Assembly: GCA_021850865.1 (NCBI GenBank)
Contig: JAJZKN010000002.1
Location: forward strand, 1 to 47,577
Source: a bacterium
GTDB taxonomy: Bacteria; Patescibacteriota; Saccharimonadia; Saccharimonadales; UBA4665
Direction: 5' to 3'
DNA length: 47,577 bases
Positions 34,207 to 41,432 of the stretch are shown piece by piece (within the stretch, counting starts at the first letter, position 1; every line of letters starts with the position of its first letter). Under the pieces are notes generated by a model. The model saw only the letters and a program-made list of their open reading frames with translations. It searched no databases and was not told where the DNA came from. A program made the position numbers and the translations under genes.

Positions 34207-35991
34207 ATGAACCGGCGCTACAAAAAGACGCAAAAATCCTTTCTGCGTAGACAAAAACAGGTCAAAACTATCTCGCATAATGCTACCGAGACGATCGACA
34301 GAATGTTGTTGGGTCGCTTTGGCCGGCTGACGTTGGTCAAACGTTTTGTTATATCTTGGTTAGTATTTTGGCTATTGCTGGTGCTGATTACCTCCGTACA
34401 GCTAATCAACCTCAGCGGTTATTATCAAACGCTTGAACCGGTCCCCGGAGGGATCTATTCCGAAGGTATGCTGGGAACAATGTCCAATGTTAACCCGATC
34501 TATGCGACGTCGCCGGTCGACACTAGTCTAGCCCATCTGATATTCGCTGGACTGTTTCGCTATAACTCGCAAAACCAACTGGTCGGCTGTCTGGCCAGCG
34601 GCTATAGTGTCAATAAGGCCGGCACTACCTATCTGGTTAATCTTAAGCCGGGACTTACCTGGCAAGACGGTAAACCACTGACCGCCGCTGATGTGGTGTT
34701 CACTTTTAAAACTATTCAAAATCCCAACGCGCAGTCACCTCTATTTTCGAGCTGGCAGAATATAAAAGTTGCTGAGGTTAATTCCTTGAGCGTCAGCTTT
34801 AGTCTGCCGAACCCGCTGGCCTCGTTTCCTTACAGTTTGACTCTGGGCATTATTCCCCAACACATCCTGGGCCGTTTACCTTCGCAGGATCTCCGCTCCG
34901 CCGGTTTTAATACCTATAATCCGGTTGGCGCGGGTCCGTTTTATTGGCATGCCATTCAGGTTAACGGCAACACTCCGGAAAACGCTTCAGAACAAATCGC
35001 GCTCTTGCCGTTTCGGCACTATGTCTTGGGTCAACCCAAGCTGGGCGAATTCATTTTTAACGCCTATGCCAATAAGACGCAGTTAATTAATGCTTTCAGT
35101 GCCGATCAGTTGACTGCTTTGGCCGGTTTGAACTCGGTTCCCGCCGCCTTGAGTAGCGATCATCAGTCACTAATGGTCCAGAGCCGGCTGTTGACTGCCG
35201 GTGACTATGTTTTTTTCCGGACTCAGGCGCCGATACTGAGCGATAAAGCCGTACGTCAGGCACTGGTTTTAGCGGCTAATCCGGCAGCTATCATTGCCAA
35301 ACTGGGATATCCGACGCTGCCAGTCAAAGAACCGTTGCTGATCGGACAGCTGGCCTTTAACCCGAAATACGCCCAGGTTACCGACCAGCCGGATCGGGCG
35401 GTCAAGTTACTGGCAGCTGACGGCTGGAAAAAAGGCAGCGGTGGCTGGCTGGTTAAGAATAATACCCGCCTGCAATTTAATCTGGTGGCTAGCAACACTC
35501 CGGAAAACCGTTTAGTAGGATCGATGCTTAAAGCACAGTGGCGGGCAATAGGGGTAGACTTAGTGACAATCTATGAGACACCGAGTACTTATACTACGAC
35601 ACTGCAAGATCATAATTACGACTCGACACTTAACGGAATATCGATCGGCATTGACCCCGACGTTTTTGTTTATTGGGACGGTTCCCAATATGATCCCAGG
35701 TCATCGGGTCTCAATTTCTCCGAATACAACAGTACCGTTGCCAGCCAGGCGCTGGAGGCCGGCCGAACCCGTCTAAACCCCGCGCTCAGAATTATTAAAT
35801 ACCAGCCGTTTTTGGCGGCCTGGCAAAGTGACGCTCCGGCCCTTGGTTTGTTTCAACCGCGATTCTTGTATATATCCAGACAGCATATTTACGGTATGGG
35901 CAGCCAGGTGATTAATTCGCCGAGCGATCGCTTTGACAATGTACAAAACTGGGAAGTTCTCACGGCTAATGTTACTGATCCGCGACCTTAA
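34207..35991 (+). CDS. ABC-transporter extracellular solute-binding protein family 5 (oligopeptide type), membrane-anchored
   Basis: Family 5 binding proteins capture oligopeptides, nickel or similar ligands for import. The 594-aa protein has a basic N-terminus (about 1-50, rich in Arg/Lys) and one uncleaved-looking membrane span near 47-68 (FVISWLVFWLLLVLITSVQL). The SBP_bac_5 fold follows, with SNVNPIYATSPVDTSLAHLI, LVNLKPGLTWQDGKPLTAAD, VGAGPFYWHAI and ALVLAANPAAI. No lipobox cysteine is evident, so the span is probably the anchor. The permease and ATPase genes (oppBCDF) are not adjacent. Peptide uptake would suit an amino-acid-auxotrophic epibiont, but this is inference. Confidence 0.85.
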   Translation: MNRRYKKTQKSFLRRQKQVKTISHNATETIDRMLLGRFGRLTLVKRFVISWLVFWLLLVLITSVQLINLSGYYQTLEPVPGGIYSEGMLGTMSNVNPIYATSPVDTSLAHLIFAGLFRYNSQNQLVGCLASGYSVNKAGTTYLVNLKPGLTWQDGKPLTAADVVFTFKTIQNPNAQSPLFSSWQNIKVAEVNSLSVSFSLPNPLASFPYSLTLGIIPQHILGRLPSQDLRSAGFNTYNPVGAGPFYWHAIQVNGNTPENASEQIALLPFRHYVLGQPKLGEFIFNAYANKTQLINAFSADQLTALAGLNSVPAALSSDHQSLMVQSRLLTAGDYVFFRTQAPILSDKAVRQALVLAANPAAIIAKLGYPTLPVKEPLLIGQLAFNPKYAQVTDQPDRAVKLLAADGWKKGSGGWLVKNNTRLQFNLVASNTPENRLVGSMLKAQWRAIGVDLVTIYETPSTYTTTLQDHNYDSTLNGISIGIDPDVFVYWDGSQYDPRSSGLNFSEYNSTVASQALEAGRTRLNPALRIIKYQPFLAAWQSDAPALGLFQPRFLYISRQHIYGMGSQVINSPSDRFDNVQNWEVLTANVTDPRP

Positions 35992-36034
35992 TGATAATCG
36001 CCTAATCCGCGCTCACCGTTTGGCTTTACGGATA

Positions 36035-36250
36035 TCAGTTGCTAAAAGAATTACCGCCGTACGCGCCGGAATTATTAGACACGACACTGCTTATCTTGCT
36101 GGATTTTTTAAAATCATAACCAAGCAACCGCAGAATGGTTGAAAGTCCGGCTAAAGACAGTAGTCCAATGCCCAGCGCCGTAATAAATTCTTTGCGCGAC
36201 ATCTCTTTTTGCATTAGCGCATCAATAGGCCGTTCGATAGATTTTTGCAT
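36035..36250 (-). CDS. 71-aa protein with a Tat-signal-like N-terminus
   Basis: This is a small gene on the minus strand just downstream of tatC. The product contains EMSRKEFITALGIGLLSLAG, which resembles a twin-arginine signal (S-R-R-x-F-L-K) with Arg-Lys in place of Arg-Arg, followed by a hydrophobic stretch (about residues 22-42) and a short polar tail ending in GGNSFSN. The start may be the first ATG (36250) or ATG 36202, which begins directly at MSRKEF. A near-consensus promoter upstream (TTGACA-17-TAATAA) supports expression. Position beside tatC and tatA suggests a Tat substrate or a small membrane component. I know no named family. Confidence 0.65.
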   Translation of the reverse strand: MQKSIERPIDALMQKEMSRKEFITALGIGLLSLAGLSTILRLLGYDFKKSSKISSVVSNNSGAYGGNSFSN

Positions 36251-36280
36251 AGTTTTTTATTTTTGTTAGGTACACACTTA

Positions 36281-36309
36281 TTATTAGCTTTAACCTGGGC
36301 ATTTGTCAA
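36281..36309 (-). promoter_or_regulatory. near-consensus sigma-70-type promoter for the 71-aa gene
   Basis: On the minus strand TTGACA (36309-36304) is a perfect -35, followed by a 17-bp spacer and TAATAA (36286-36281). The predicted start near 36274 leaves a leader of about 24 nt to the ATG at 36250. It is the closest match to a canonical promoter noticed in the window, and lies in the 124-bp gap after tatC. Confidence 0.6.
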
Positions 36310-36374
36310 TCAACATCAAATGTCATATTTCGGCTTCACGCAGACGGTTTTTGCTACCACAGCCGCCACCGGAT

Positions 36375-37310
36375 TTAGTTATATATCCGGTAGCTTCGGG
36401 AATATCCGGGGACTGAGGGTACTCTAGATACCGGTCTGGCCGAGCGGTTGATTATCCTGACATCACCTCCCAATAAACCCGGCTCAAAAATTAACTGACC
36501 GGCCTGTTTGATCCGCTCCGCCTGTTTCAGGGCATCGGCTTCTAGCAGCCGTAAGATCCGCTGGCGCCGGCCATATCTGTTTTGCCACCAGATAATGCCG
36601 ATACCCAGTTGGTAGGTTATTACGACCGGCACGGCAATTAAGAAGAGCGCGATAATGTTGGTTGTTGGATTCATGACGGCCGACCAGATCAGCGAAGCCA
36701 GAATTACCCAACGCTCATAGTGGATTAACTTGCGTGGCTGTAGAGGGTGGACGCGGTTAATAAACAAGATGACCAGCGGCAGCTGGAACATTAATGTCGC
36801 GGCTAGCATATAGACCAGCACGAAAGATAAATACTCATCAATAGTCAACAACGGGTGGATTTGGTTGGTATGGAACTGGTGCAATAGAAAGCTTAATACC
36901 GCCGGCAAACCGACAAAATAGCCAAAAATAATACCGACTGCCGCCAACAATACCGAAACAGCCGTCCAGTTGTAGATGTATTTGGACAGACCCCTGCTAA
37001 AGATCGGCTCGATATATTTCAAAACCTGGTAGATAATCACCGGCAAACTGAAGGCGATCCCGACATATAAACAAACTTTAAAAACAAAATTAATACCATC
37101 CAACGGCGAAGTATAAATAAAACTTTGATGGTGAGCTGGTGCCAGTAACCAGTTGATTATCTGTCGCTCGACTGAATAGGCCAAGCCGGCAAAGATAACG
37201 ACCGACAGACCGACATACATTAATCTGCGGCGTAATTCGCGCAGATGGTCTCTGAATGTCTGGTGATAGTCAGCTAATCGACTAGGCGGTAGTCTCTTGC
37301 TTGTTTTCAC
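36375..37310 (-). CDS. tatC: Tat translocase subunit TatC with C-terminal extension
   Basis: TatC is the six-span receptor for twin-arginine signal peptides. After a short tail the protein has the conserved cytoplasmic start HLRELRRRLMYVG, then six hydrophobic segments with YTSPLDGINFVFKVCLYVGI and YIEPIFSRGL between them and MNPTTNIIALFLIAVP near the end. GTG 37310 is chosen as start: it gives about 311 aa and a 29-nt overlap with tatA, whereas the longer frame would duplicate tatA sequence. After the last span there is an extra hydrophilic tail of about 70 residues (from NRYGRRQRILRLLEADALK to PGYSRSYRIYN), longer than in most TatC. Confidence 0.92.
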   Translation of the reverse strand: MKTSKRLPPSRLADYHQTFRDHLRELRRRLMYVGLSVVIFAGLAYSVERQIINWLLAPAHHQSFIYTSPLDGINFVFKVCLYVGIAFSLPVIIYQVLKYIEPIFSRGLSKYIYNWTAVSVLLAAVGIIFGYFVGLPAVLSFLLHQFHTNQIHPLLTIDEYLSFVLVYMLAATLMFQLPLVILFINRVHPLQPRKLIHYERWVILASLIWSAVMNPTTNIIALFLIAVPVVITYQLGIGIIWWQNRYGRRQRILRLLEADALKQAERIKQAGQLIFEPGLLGGDVRIINRSARPVSRVPSVPGYSRSYRIYN

Positions 37311-37506
37311 TGGCTGCTGTTTCTTTTTGTTGTTTATTATTATTTCCACTGTCGTACAGGCCTTTTCGAAGCTCACGCATTGAGCTGCCTATATTCCGGG
37401 AAAGCTCCGGCAGTTTTTTGCCCCCAAAGAGCAGCAGGACGATAGCCAAGATTATCAGTAGCGCTGGGGTGTCCAAATCCCCGATTAGCGCAAAATGGCT
37501 AAGCAT
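37282..37506 (-). CDS. tatA: Tat translocase subunit TatA
   Basis: TatA oligomers form the translocation element of the Tat pathway. The 74-aa protein has a short N-terminus, one span (about residues 12-28, TPALLIILAIVLLLFGG), the hinge FGGKKLPEL, the amphipathic helix SRNIGSSMRELRKGL and a polar Gln/Lys/Glu-rich tail. GAAAGG a few bases upstream of the ATG is a plausible Shine-Dalgarno. The gene is first in a minus-strand tatA-tatC operon; no tatB is seen, which is usual for minimal TatAC systems. Confidence 0.93.
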   Translation of the reverse strand: MLSHFALIGDLDTPALLIILAIVLLLFGGKKLPELSRNIGSSMRELRKGLYDSGNNNKQQKETAASENKQETTA

Positions 37507-37597
37507 AGTAACCTTTCTTTGTTTTTAGTTTGTACGCCTTTATGATATCATAAGCGGTTAGCTTGTAAAGATATTACCCCTTAAGCTGACTTAGAGC

Positions 37598-37626
37598 TTG
37601 AGTTTTTTATGCCGAGCATCTAATAT
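37598..37626 (+). promoter_or_regulatory. promoter of tRNA-Leu(CAG)
   Basis: TTGAGT (37598-37603) and TAATAT (37621-37626) are 17 bp apart. The predicted start near 37633 gives a 5' leader of about 25 nt to be removed by RNase P. The element lies in the 151-bp gap between the divergent tatA and tRNA genes. Confidence 0.5.
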
Positions 37627-37657
37627 TAACCAGAGCTTCACACAAAACTAGTTTCTT

Positions 37658-37743
37658 GCGGATGTGGTGGAATGGTAGACACGCTAGCTTCAGGTGCTAG
37701 TGAGCTTTAGCTCATGGAGGTTCAAGTCCTCTCATCCGCACCA
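37658..37743 (+). tRNA. tRNA-Leu (anticodon CAG)
   Basis: This is a class II tRNA of 86 nt. The acceptor stem is GCGGATG/CATCCGC, the anticodon stem CTAGC/GCTAG closes the loop TTCAGGT with anticodon CAG (codon CUG), a variable arm TGAGCTTTAGCTCA forms its own stem, and the T arm is GGAGG-TTCAAGT-CCTC-type. Discriminator A and CCA (37741-37743) are encoded. Confidence 0.95.
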
Positions 37744-37904
37744 GTACGACTTAAATCAGACATAGTTTAACTCGACATCTCTGTAGTATTACTGTTTATG
37801 GCTTTGGGATGGTATCACTCTCCCAGCAAGTAAACAGCGGTTGTGCTATTATCTTAAGTATTGAGTTATCGTATGGTCTTTATAGGGAGGGTAATCCAGC
37901 TTCC

Positions 37905-39542
37905 ATGAACAAGGTTGCGCACTATCTACAGGAACATGTGGCCGGAGAAGTTATGACCGGTACTGACGCGCGAAAGTATTTTTCAACCGATAATAGCATC
38001 TTCTGTTTGACTCCTAGTGTTATTGTCTATCCCAAAAACGAAAACGATATCAGAAAAATCGCCCGGTTTACCTGGCAGCTTGCCGAGCGTGGCAGAATCA
38101 TTCCGGTAACTGCCCGTGGCAGCGGTACCGACTTAAGCGGCGCGGCCATTGGTAGCGGCATCCTGCTGGTGACCCCGGCTCACTTAGGCCGGGTCAAGTT
38201 CATCGACCCGAAAGGCGGAGTCGTCAGTGTCGAGTCCGGGATTAATTTTGGTAAACTGCAGCAGCTTTTGTTTACTTACGACCGGTTTGTACCGTCGGCG
38301 CCGGCTAGTTTGGAATACTCTACGGTCGGAGGAGCGGTAGCCAACAACTCTTCCGGTATGTATTCAATAAAGTACGGCGTTATGAGCAACTACGTTAAGG
38401 GGTTAAGGGTAGTCTTGGCCAATGGCGAAGTGATTGAAACCGGCAAGTTGAGCAAAAAAGAACTGAATCGCAAACTCGGACTGGCTACCTTCGAGGGTGA
38501 AATATATCGTTCGATCGACGCGCTGCTCGAAGAAAACCGGGAACTGATCGCCAAAAGCGTGATTAATGTTACTAAAAATGCTTCAGGGTATAATTTGGTC
38601 GATATCAGAAACGATGATGGGTCTTTCGACTTGTCCCCTTTATTTATCGGTAGCCAAGGTACGCTAGGACTGATCAGCGAGGTGACTTTGGAAACCGAAC
38701 CGGTAGGAGCGGAGCCGGTACTGCTGTGCGCCTATATGGATTCGGCCGACTCGGTGCAGGCGGCGGTTAATGAGCTAAGAGAATTGGAAATTATGCCCAG
38801 TGCAATTGAGCTGGTAGACGACAACCTTCTAAATACGGTTGCCTCAATCAATGGCAATTATCTTAAGGGCGTGATCAGTCCCCCTTATCCGAAGTTCGTC
38901 TTAATCGTTGAGGTAGACGGCGACAAAGAACACAAATTGAAACGGACAGCCAAGAAGGCGGAAAAAATTCTTACAAAACATGCTAAACAAGTAGTTTTGG
39001 AGATTGACCAGGACAAACAGAAAGATATCTGGAAAATCCGGGAAGCATCAGCGATTTACTCCGGTCACAACCAGGGACAGCTTAACCCGCTGCCGCTTAT
39101 AGACGACGCAATTGTACCGGTCGACAAACTTAAAAATCTGATCAATGTCATATATGCCTTGTTCAATCAAGAGCACTTGCAGGTAGCGGTCTGGGGTCAT
39201 GCCGGTGAGGGTAATTTGCACGTTCAACCATATCTGAATCTCGGGCAGGTTGGCGATCGTCAGAAAGTCTTTCGGATAATTGAGGAATATTATAAACAAA
39301 TAAGGGAACTTGGTGGTTCGACTACGGCTCAATACAATGACGGCCGTCTGCGGGGACCGTACTTAAGTAGGATTTATAGCAATGACGTTTTCCAGCTGTT
39401 TCAGAAAATCAAGCGGATTTTTGACCCTTACGGCACCCTTAATCCGGGCGTAAAGATTAATGTCAGCACCGACGAAGTTAAACCGCTGCTCAGAAGCGAA
39501 TATCATCTGGACCATATTTACGATCACTTACCCTTCAGTTAG
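37905..39542 (+). CDS. FAD-binding oxidoreductase, GlcD/D-lactate dehydrogenase type
   Basis: The family oxidises 2-hydroxy acids (glycolate, D-lactate or D-2-hydroxyglutarate) using FAD of the vanillyl-alcohol-oxidase fold. From ATG 37905 the protein is 545 aa. The PCMH FAD-binding domain contains VIVYPKNENDIRKIARF, PVTARGSGTDLSG and the glycine-rich STVGGAVANNSSGMYSIKYG. The C-terminal FAD-oxidase domain contains HAGEGNLHVQPYLNLG and ends with RIFDPYGTLNPGVK. The upstream in-frame region up to 37809 does not resemble family sequence. GGGAGG (37885-37890) is a rather distant Shine-Dalgarno. No Fe-S partner (GlcF) is adjacent. The substrate is undetermined. Confidence 0.88.
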   Translation: MNKVAHYLQEHVAGEVMTGTDARKYFSTDNSIFCLTPSVIVYPKNENDIRKIARFTWQLAERGRIIPVTARGSGTDLSGAAIGSGILLVTPAHLGRVKFIDPKGGVVSVESGINFGKLQQLLFTYDRFVPSAPASLEYSTVGGAVANNSSGMYSIKYGVMSNYVKGLRVVLANGEVIETGKLSKKELNRKLGLATFEGEIYRSIDALLEENRELIAKSVINVTKNASGYNLVDIRNDDGSFDLSPLFIGSQGTLGLISEVTLETEPVGAEPVLLCAYMDSADSVQAAVNELRELEIMPSAIELVDDNLLNTVASINGNYLKGVISPPYPKFVLIVEVDGDKEHKLKRTAKKAEKILTKHAKQVVLEIDQDKQKDIWKIREASAIYSGHNQGQLNPLPLIDDAIVPVDKLKNLINVIYALFNQEHLQVAVWGHAGEGNLHVQPYLNLGQVGDRQKVFRIIEEYYKQIRELGGSTTAQYNDGRLRGPYLSRIYSNDVFQLFQKIKRIFDPYGTLNPGVKINVSTDEVKPLLRSEYHLDHIYDHLPFS

Positions 39543-39564
39543 ACCTAAGATCAAGCCGCATGCG

Positions 39565-39593
39565 TTGCTTTTTTTCCGGCGCATCCGTATGCT
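39565..39593 (+). promoter_or_regulatory. promoter of tRNA-Leu(GAG)
   Basis: TTGCTT (39565-39570) and TATGCT (39588-39593) are 17 bp apart. The tRNA begins 11 nt after the -10, so the leader is only about 4 nt. Confidence 0.45.
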
Positions 39594-39603
39594 AAATAAG
39601 TCT

Positions 39604-39688
39604 GCGGACGTGGCGGAATTGGTATACGCGCTACCTTGAGGTGGTAGTGGGGCAACCCTTGGAGGTTCAAGTCCTCTCGTCCGCACCA
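39604..39688 (+). tRNA. tRNA-Leu (anticodon GAG)
   Basis: Class II tRNA of 85 nt. The acceptor stem is GCGGACG/CGTCCGC, the anticodon stem CTACC/GGTAG has the loop TTGAGGT with anticodon GAG (codons CUC/CUU), the variable arm is TGGGGCAACCCTTG, and the T loop is TTCAAGT. Discriminator A and CCA (39686-39688) are encoded. Confidence 0.95.
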
Positions 39689-39698
39689 CGGCAGCAGG

Positions 39699-39704
39699 TA
39701 CAAT
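39699..39704 (+). promoter_or_regulatory. -10 element for tRNA-Val(TAC)
   Basis: TACAAT ends 13 nt before the tRNA, the same arrangement as at tRNA-Val(CAC). The two tRNAs here are only 29 bp apart, so co-transcription from the upstream promoter is also possible. Confidence 0.35.
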
Positions 39705-39717
39705 TTAGAAGTTCGAT

Positions 39718-39794
39718 GGGCGCTTAGCTCAGTTGGCTAGAGCACCTCGTTTACACCGAGGGGGTCGGGGGTTCAAATCCCTCAGCGCCCACCA
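39718..39794 (+). tRNA. tRNA-Val (anticodon TAC)
   Basis: 77-nt tRNA with acceptor stem GGGCGCT/AGCGCCC, anticodon stem CCTCG/CGAGG, loop TTTACAC and anticodon TAC (valine, GUA and wobble). The T arm is GGGGG-TTCAAAT-CCCTC. Discriminator A and CCA (39792-39794) are encoded. Confidence 0.95.
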
Positions 39795-39810
39795 GATCGT
39801 TCTTACTCAG

Positions 39811-39844
39811 GCCCCGACAGCCTAGATGCGAGCCGGGGTTTTCT
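39811..39844 (+). terminator. probable intrinsic terminator after the tRNA-Leu/tRNA-Val pair
   Basis: CCCCG (39812-39816) pairs with CGGGG (39834-39838), with a flanking G-T pair and an additional C-G pair after one mismatch, and is followed directly by TTTTCT. It lies 16 nt after the tRNA-Val CCA end. The same hairpin could form the 3' end of an RNA read from the minus strand, but there no T tract follows. Confidence 0.5.
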
Positions 39845-40060
39845 GTTGTCTCAATCCTTCCCGTGATCTCCGGGGATAGTACCCGATGGAACGACGTAAC
39901 CGATCACTCCCGGCTGACTCCGCCGATGTCTCCATAACCGTGGGCCGCTTACGACGGTATCCCTCCGGCAGTCCGATACCAGCCCCTCCTGGCGTTTGGA
40001 CTTCGCGCACAGCTCCGCATAAACTAAGCAAGCGTCTTAACCGAGGGCAACGCGGTCCGG
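39812..40060 (-). ncRNA. unassigned structured RNA candidate (distantly RNase P RNA-like)
   Basis: No credible gene explains the 326-bp interval 39795-40120, which is GC-rich and full of inverted repeats. Read on the minus strand it holds GGTATC/GATACC, GTGATC/GATCAC with an inner CGGG/CCCG, CGGC/GCCG, and a terminal CCCCG/CGGGG hairpin. Motifs resembling RNase P RNA occur in the right order: GCGAAGTCC near the 5' side, TCGTAAGCGGCCCACGG in the middle, and GACAACAGAAAACCCCGGC near the 3' end. However, the two strands of helix P4 do not pair as they should (AAGTCCAAA versus CCCCGGCTC) and no P1 helix was found. A weak promoter, TTGTCC (40094-40089) with TAGAAA, lies upstream. The identity is open. 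Confidence 0.35.
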
Positions 40061-40120
40061 ATATTTTCTAAAAATTTAGTCTAAACCGGGACAAACTGAT
40101 TTTTGATCGTCAGCTATTTA

Positions 40121-41350
40121 CTAGAAGATGTATTTTGGATGAGTGAGCCGCCATTGCCAAGTTGGCTTAGAGGTAGACTGAAGGGTTACGACCGGTACGC
40201 TTTGGGCGGGGTTAAGATTGTTCGCCGGCGTCGACAAATAACCGAGTACCGTGCCTCCGGCAGTCGGCAATTTAAGTGACGATAGTTTTAGTGATGCCTG
40301 GAGTTGCTGGCCCTGAAGGACATAAACCGTCAGATTTTTTTTGACCGCAACTTGCACCAGGCCGCCCCATGGCAACTTAAACTCATCCAGCACTTCGCTT
40401 TGATCAACCAAAATAGTCTGGGCAAAGTCGTTCTCAACGGCGATTACCATCGGAATAGTATCGGTTAATACCTGAGAGAGCGAGGGTGCCCCCATTAAAG
40501 CCACTATAATTGTTACCGGTTTAGAATTTACCTTGGTATTGGCGGCGGCCAGAAAAACCCCTCCAGCCTGGTTTGAGTTACCGGTTTTAATACCGATGAT
40601 TCCTGCTTTGCCGATAATACTATCGTAATTATTCATAACTCCTACGTTGGGAACGTTAACAGATTGCATAGCAACAATTTGTTTCAAAACGGGATTGGCA
40701 ATGACGATCGAGCCTAAGACGACCAGGTCTCTGGCAGTTGAGGTGGTACTTGGCGAAAAACCACTGGCGTCACTGCCGATATGCGTATGGTTCAGGCCGA
40801 GTTGTTTAACGTAAGCGTTGGCGAAGCTGCTGTAAGCACTGAGCGAACCGTAAGCCCAGCGTGCCAGCGCGTCCGCTATATTATTGCCCGAAGGAACCAG
40901 CATAGCTTCAAGCATCTGGAGCTCGCTTAATTGTTCACCGGTATAGACTGGCACGACCGAGCCCTGCTCGGCGATGTAGGTGGTGTAGTAGTTATAGTCA
41001 GTTGAGTCAATGACTATTGAGGGCCCTTGCTGATTGAGCTGCAGGGGATATTTATGCAAAACGGCGAGAGCGGTAATGAGTTTAGCGACGCTGGCGGTAG
41101 CTAGTGGCACCTGCCGGTTATGTGTCTGCACTACTTCGCCGTCAGCCAGTCCCATCGCTCCTTCGCCGTATTTTGGCCAAGGCAAGTTACTTTGCGGCGT
41201 GGTTATGTGAAGCTGACGGATGCCCTTGCCGGCCGACAAGACCTTAATAGGTAGCAGCAGAGCGGCTAAAACGTATGCCGCAGCCAGCAATAGTACGAAA
41301 GCGGACAGATATAGGCGCCCTTTATGGCGCTGTCTTTTTTGAACAGGCAT
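40121..41350 (-). CDS. dacA: D-alanyl-D-alanine carboxypeptidase (S11, DacA-type)
   Basis: This penicillin-binding serine peptidase trims the terminal D-Ala of peptidoglycan stem peptides. From ATG 41350 the product is 409 aa. It has a basic N-terminus and one membrane span (about 12-33, LYLSAFVLLLAAAYVLAALL). The catalytic motifs follow: SVAKL (SxxK) in ATASVAKLITAL, SGN in VPSGNNIADALARW, and KTG in GIIGIKTGNSNQAGG. A C-terminal beta domain follows (FKLPWGGLVQVAVKKNL). The inner ATG (41350) is preferred over 41362 because TATGAT (41363-41358) ends exactly 7 nt upstream of it. It is transcribed divergently from lemA. Confidence 0.92.
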   Translation of the reverse strand: MPVQKRQRHKGRLYLSAFVLLLAAAYVLAALLLPIKVLSAGKGIRQLHITTPQSNLPWPKYGEGAMGLADGEVVQTHNRQVPLATASVAKLITALAVLHKYPLQLNQQGPSIVIDSTDYNYYTTYIAEQGSVVPVYTGEQLSELQMLEAMLVPSGNNIADALARWAYGSLSAYSSFANAYVKQLGLNHTHIGSDASGFSPSTTSTARDLVVLGSIVIANPVLKQIVAMQSVNVPNVGVMNNYDSIIGKAGIIGIKTGNSNQAGGVFLAAANTKVNSKPVTIIVALMGAPSLSQVLTDTIPMVIAVENDFAQTILVDQSEVLDEFKLPWGGLVQVAVKKNLTVYVLQGQQLQASLKLSSLKLPTAGGTVLGYLSTPANNLNPAQSVPVVTLQSTSKPTWQWRLTHPKYIF

Positions 41351-41357
41351 TACATTT

Positions 41358-41363
41358 ATCATA
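41358..41363 (-). promoter_or_regulatory. -10 element of dacA, leaderless spacing
   Basis: On the minus strand TATGAT ends 7 nt before ATG 41350. It lies 26 bp from the lemA -10 on the other strand, making a compact divergent promoter region. Confidence 0.45.
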
Positions 41364-41389
41364 CAGCAACAGTTGGCCGGTTTATGATG

Positions 41390-41395
41390 TATAAT
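41390..41395 (+). promoter_or_regulatory. -10 element of lemA
   Basis: TATAAT is followed by a leader of about 30 nt containing AAAAGGAG and a seven-codon frame (ATG 41402 to TAA 41423-41425, MVKGVVS) before the lemA ATG at 41433. Confidence 0.5.
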
Positions 41396-41432
41396 TAAGC
41401 TGATGGTAAAAGGAGTAGTCAGTTAAATTATC

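Noticed and set aside
36245-36427. 60-codon plus-strand hydrophobic frame
   Set aside because: Begins at TTG over the minus-strand gene start, lies across that gene's promoter and the tatC end, and has no plausible start context.
37311-37376. Longer tatC start inside tatA
   Set aside because: The extra residues are out-of-frame tatA sequence; GTG 37310 gives a normal TatC N-terminus.
39822-40031. 69-codon minus-strand frame starting at TTG, and a 61-codon plus-strand frame at 39886
   Set aside because: Arg/Pro/Gly-rich translation typical of GC-rich structured RNA, no start context, no recognisable domain; the region is better explained by inverted repeats.
39812-40060. Confident rnpB (RNase P RNA) annotation
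   Set aside because: Only short motif similarities; the P4 helix strands are not complementary and no P1 pairing was found, so it is listed as an unassigned structured RNA.
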